DNA from: Chloroflexota bacterium
GTDB taxonomy: Bacteria > Chloroflexota > Limnocylindria > Limnocylindrales > CSP1-4
Reading direction: 5' to 3'
DNA length: 8,083 bases
Assembly (NCBI GenBank): GCA_021812735.1
Contig: JAKAMV010000429.1
Location: 1 to 8,083, forward strand
How positions within the stretch are numbered: position 1 is the first letter of the stretch; each line of letters starts with the position of its first letter. The position numbers and the translations under genes were made by a program. Positions 5,121 through 8,083 of the stretch are shown here, piece after piece. The notes under the pieces were generated by a model. The model did no database searches and was not told where the DNA came from. It saw only the letters and a list, made by a program, of their open reading frames with translations.

Positions 5121-7061
5121 ATGAAACTCAAACTGCTGGCGACGGTCGCCATGATCGTGATCGGGGTCGGGGCCGTCGGCTTTGCCGTGGTCGGGCCGAA
5201 CCTCGGCGGGTCGAGCGCGCCGCAGTACCTGACCGCGACCGCGGCCACCGGCACGGTGTCGGTGCAGGCGGTGGCGACCGGAACCGTGCAGTCCACCACC
5301 GCCTACGGCCTCAGCTTCGGCGCCGACCCCGAGATCATCTCGAGCGCCTCGACCACCACGACGTCGTCGGCCGCAACCGCCACCACCTGGGTCGTGCAGA
5401 CCGTGCCCGTCGCCGTCGGGCAGACGGTGACCAAGGGCGAGGTGCTCGCGACGGCCGACCCGTCGAGCGCGAACGTCGCCGTCGCCGTCGCCAAGGCGAA
5501 CCTGGCCGCCGCGCAGGCCCAGCTGTCGGTGGACCAGGGCCATCCCTCCGCCACGGTGCTCGCAAGCGCGCAGAACCAGATCAAGTCGGCGTCCCTCCAG
5601 CTCACGGTCTCGCAGCACAACGCCCAGAACTCCATCACCACGAACGAGCTGAACGTCCAGAAGGCGCAGACGGCGCTGGCCAACGCGAAGGCGGCTCTGG
5701 CGCAGGCGCAGGCGGGTCCGACCGCGGACCAGCTCACCCAGGCGCAGGCCTCGCTGAGCAACGCGCAGTTGTCGCTCGCCCAGGCGCAGCAGAAGCTGAC
5801 CGCGCAGCAGGCGACGGATGCGCAGACGCTCCAGGCGGACCAGACGGCGGTGACGAACGCCCAGTCGGCGCTCGCCAGTGCACAAGCGACGCTATTCCTC
5901 GACCAGAACACCAGCCCCGCCCCGTCTGGCTCGCAGATCGCCCAGGATCAGGCGGCCGTCAATTCAGCCCAGCAGGCCCTGACCAGCGCCCAGAACAAGT
6001 ACAGCGCCGACAGCCAAGCCGCCACGAACGCGGAGCAGTCGGCCTCGATGGGGGTCACGCAGGCGCAGAACAACCTCAACGCTGCACAGGCGACCTACAA
6101 CACCAACACGACCCCGTCCGCGACCGCGGTCCAGAGTGCCCAGCAGCAGGTGGTGTCCGCCGAGCAGGGCCTCACCGCGGCCCAGCAGAGCCTGGCGGCG
6201 GCGAAGACCTCGCAGGCGGACGGCCTGGCGCAGGCCCAGCAGACCCTGGCGTCCGCGCAGACCAGCGCCGCGACGTCCACCGGCCCCCAGTCCGCCGCCA
6301 CGATCGCGCGGGACAAGGCCTCGGTCTCGTCCGCCCAGCAGACCCTCGCGACGGCGCAGACCACCGCGGCCCACACCACCCTGACCGCCCCGGCCGACGG
6401 CCAGATCGTCGCGGTCAACGTGCAGCCCGGCACGATCGCTCCGACCGGTTGGGCGATCACGATGCAGACCACCGCCCTCGAGGCGACGGCGAGCTTCGCC
6501 GAGACGTCCGTGGTCGGCCTCAAGGTGGGGCAGCCGGCGACGGTCACCGTGACGGCCCCGAACGCAATCGTCCAGGGGACCGTCGCCTCGATCCAGCCCG
6601 TCGGGACAAGCTCCGGGTCCAACAGCGTCGTGACCTACAGCGTCACGGTGTCGCTCGACAACGCGCCGGCGACGATCCTGTCCGGCATGTCCGCCAGCGT
6701 CGCCGTCACCACCGCCGAGGCGAAGAACGTGGTCACCGTGCCCGCCATCGCGGTGGTCGGCTCGTCGGGCAACTACGAGGTCCGCGTGCTCGACGCCGCC
6801 GGGCAGCTCCAACTCACGCCGGTCCAGATCGGTCTGGTGAGCACGTCGCTGGCCGAGATCCAGAGCGGTCTCAGCGCAGGCCAGACGGTGGTCACCGGCA
6901 CCGTCACCGCGCTCAACTCATCCTCGTCCACGGCCGGTGGCTTCGGCGGCTTCGGCGGGATCGGCGCCGGTGCCGGCGCCGGCCCCGAGTTCCGAACGCG
7001 GACGAACACCAGCACGAGCGGCGGCAGCACGAACAGCGCGGGCGGGGCGGGACAGCCGTGA
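5121..7061 (+). CDS. HlyD/MacA-type efflux adaptor with very long Ala/Gln coiled-coil region
   Basis: This encodes 646 residues of a membrane-fusion (adaptor) protein for an ABC exporter. Residues 5-25 are a hydrophobic anchor, so most of the protein is outside the membrane. The first half of the lipoyl-like fold is seen around 88-112 (VVQTVPVAVGQTVTKGEVLA). Residues about 115-415 are helical and Ala/Gln/Ser/Thr-rich with repeated AQ--L--AQ--L steps. The second lipoyl half is TLTAPADGQIVAVNVQPGT (420-438), followed by a beta-barrel domain (about 452-530), a membrane-proximal domain (536-598) and a Gly/Ser-rich tail (600-646). MacA-type adaptors are usually near 370-400 residues; the excess is mostly coil. 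The ATG at 5121 is preferred over in-frame upstream starts because GAGGAAGGA (5106-5114) sits 6 bases before it and the anchor then starts at residue 5. The permease gene follows after 76 bases, so the two form an operon. The exported substrate cannot be told from sequence. Confidence 0.93.
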   Translation: MKLKLLATVAMIVIGVGAVGFAVVGPNLGGSSAPQYLTATAATGTVSVQAVATGTVQSTTAYGLSFGADPEIISSASTTTTSSAATATTWVVQTVPVAVGQTVTKGEVLATADPSSANVAVAVAKANLAAAQAQLSVDQGHPSATVLASAQNQIKSASLQLTVSQHNAQNSITTNELNVQKAQTALANAKAALAQAQAGPTADQLTQAQASLSNAQLSLAQAQQKLTAQQATDAQTLQADQTAVTNAQSALASAQATLFLDQNTSPAPSGSQIAQDQAAVNSAQQALTSAQNKYSADSQAATNAEQSASMGVTQAQNNLNAAQATYNTNTTPSATAVQSAQQQVVSAEQGLTAAQQSLAAAKTSQADGLAQAQQTLASAQTSAATSTGPQSAATIARDKASVSSAQQTLATAQTTAAHTTLTAPADGQIVAVNVQPGTIAPTGWAITMQTTALEATASFAETSVVGLKVGQPATVTVTAPNAIVQGTVASIQPVGTSSGSNSVVTYSVTVSLDNAPATILSGMSASVAVTTAEAKNVVTVPAIAVVGSSGNYEVRVLDAAGQLQLTPVQIGLVSTSLAEIQSGLSAGQTVVTGTVTALNSSSSTAGGFGGFGGIGAGAGAGPEFRTRTNTSTSGGSTNSAGGAGQP

Positions 7062-7141
7062 GCCACCCGACCACATCGCTCGGCGCCGCGAGGCGGGCGG
7101 CGCGGCAGTCCCGCGACGGTGTCGAGAGGATCGCGGCATGA
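7058..7141 (+). CDS. Possible 27-codon bridging ORF (GTG start)
   Basis: A GTG at 7058 overlaps the adaptor stop (GTGA). The frame stays open through the 76-base gap and ends in the TGA at 7139-7141, which overlaps the permease ATG (ATGA). The product would be a basic 27-residue peptide containing ARRAARQSRDGVERIAA. The ribosome site is weak (GGGGCGGGA, 7044-7052). It may be a coupling ORF or simply an open frame in GC-rich DNA, and I see no known product. Confidence 0.15.
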   Translation: MSHPTTSLGAARRAARQSRDGVERIAA

Positions 7142-8083
7142 AGCTGGGCGACCTGCTCCGCGTCGCGGTCTCCCGCCTCGGCACCGGCAAGCTCCGCACG
7201 GGCCTCACCATGCTCGGGGTGATCATCGGCGTCGCCTCGGTCGTGGCGCTCGTGTCGGTCGGCCAGGGGGCGACCTCAGGGATCAACAGCCGGCTCGAGG
7301 GCCTGGGCACCAACCTGCTCTCGGTGACGCCCGGCGCCACCACCACCGGCGCCACGCGGGGCGCGTTCGGGTCGGCCACCACGCTGACCACGGAGGACGC
7401 GACGGCCCTGGCCTCGCTGGCGCACGTGGCAGGCGTGGCCCCCGAGATCTCCACCTCGCACCTCATCGCGGTCGGCAGCCAGAACGAGACCACCTCGGTC
7501 ATCGGGACCACGCCCGACTACCCGCTCGTCTTCGCCTACGACCTGTGGCGCGGATCGTTCCTCACGCAGGCCAGCGTGGACCACTCGCTGCGCATCGCGG
7601 TCCTGGGCAACACCACTGCGACGAACCTGGGCCTCGACGCCTCGTCGATCGGCAGCACCATCTACATCAGCGGGCTCCCGTTCGAGGTGGTGGGCATCCT
7701 GCAGCCCAAGGGCGGGCAGGGGTTCCAGAACCCCGACGACGAGGTGCTCATTCCGGTCAGCACGGCGCGCGAGCTGTTCACCTCCATGGACTCCGTCCGC
7801 ACGATCGGGGTCAGCGTCGCCACGCAGGCCGACATGGACATCGTGACCGCGGAGATCACCGCCACGCTCGACCAGCGGCACGGCATCGCCGCCGGCGGCA
7901 CGGCGGACTTCACGGTCACCAGCCAGACCCAGCTCCTCTCGACGGTCAGCTCGGTGACCACGCTGCTCACGGTGCTGCTGGCCGGGATCGCCTCGATCTC
8001 GCTCCTCGTCGGCGGGATCGGCATCATGAACATCATGCTGGTCTCGGTCCGCGAGCGGATCCGCGAGATCGGCATCCGCAAGG
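7138..8083 (+). CDS. MacB/FtsX-type ABC transporter permease (3' end outside window)
   Basis: The frame is open from the ATG at 7138 to the window end and gives 315 residues. The N-terminus MKLGDLLRVAVSRLGTGKLR leads into the first membrane helix (about 20-44, ending VALVSVGQGA). An extracytoplasmic MacB-type core domain follows (about 45-265), with LLSVTPG near residue 60 and FEVVGILQPKGGQGFQNPDD in the middle. The second helix, about 273-302 (TLLTVLLAGIASISLLVGGIGIMNIML), opens the FtsX domain, and SVRERIREIGIRK (303-315) is the conserved cytoplasmic coupling segment that contacts the ATPase. No ATPase domain precedes it, so this is a stand-alone permease needing a separate LolD/MacB-like ATPase, presumably encoded next. 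GAGAGGA (7124-7130) sits 7 bases before the ATG. Together with the adaptor it would form an ABC exporter of unknown substrate. About one quarter of the usual 400 residues is missing. Confidence 0.93.
   Translation, partial: MKLGDLLRVAVSRLGTGKLRTGLTMLGVIIGVASVVALVSVGQGATSGINSRLEGLGTNLLSVTPGATTTGATRGAFGSATTLTTEDATALASLAHVAGVAPEISTSHLIAVGSQNETTSVIGTTPDYPLVFAYDLWRGSFLTQASVDHSLRIAVLGNTTATNLGLDASSIGSTIYISGLPFEVVGILQPKGGQGFQNPDDEVLIPVSTARELFTSMDSVRTIGVSVATQADMDIVTAEITATLDQRHGIAAGGTADFTVTSQTQLLSTVSSVTTLLTVLLAGIASISLLVGGIGIMNIMLVSVRERIREIGIRK

Noticed and set aside
4911..5911. Minus-strand open frames opposite the adaptor gene, including one ending in DIVRRLDVQAGL
   Set aside because: They are antisense to the repetitive coil-coding region and its leader, have repetitive low-complexity products and no ribosome site. 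The C-terminal piece is helix-like but unrecognised.

Overview
The window is about 8 kb of very GC-rich bacterial DNA with tightly packed, mostly plus-strand genes. A class I (archaeal-type) lysyl-tRNA synthetase, GC-biased codon use and an Ala/Gln-rich HlyD-type adaptor suggest a Chloroflexota-like or actinobacterial lineage. This is inference, and nothing in the window fixes the taxonomy.

Layout. (1) 1-1904: translation genes. The 3' end of a class I lysyl-tRNA synthetase overlaps the start of a complete seryl-tRNA synthetase gene (serS) by ATGA. (2) 2032-2592: a small RDD-family membrane protein with a proline-rich N-terminus, followed by a terminator-like hairpin. (3) 2727-2899: a perfect 3 x 16 bp tandem repeat, then a complete tRNA-Ser(UGA) gene with encoded CCA. 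(4) 2900-5120: an accessory-looking, gene-poor stretch. It holds one full-length gene of unknown function (3312-4283, two predicted membrane helices), a 38-bp duplication of the tRNA-Ser 3' end at 4364-4401 (36/38 identical), a second short copy at 2946-2966, a 73-column inverted repeat (65 matches) at 2972-3043 and 4646-4718, and a strong hairpin at 4759-4780. (5) 5121-8083: an efflux operon made of a MacA/HlyD-type adaptor with a very long Ala/Gln coiled-coil region and the first 315 codons of a MacB/FtsX-type ABC permease, which runs off the window. No ABC ATPase gene is visible, so it is presumably downstream.

The most interesting part is region 4. The repeated tRNA 3' end has the geometry left by site-specific integration at a tRNA gene: the intact tRNA lies on one side and the displaced 3' fragment about 1.5 kb downstream. 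No integrase is visible. It is therefore best read as a decayed or non-autonomous insertion, or as several layered events, carrying one membrane-protein gene. The flanking genes are ordinary core and efflux genes. No clearly new multi-gene system can be demonstrated from this window.
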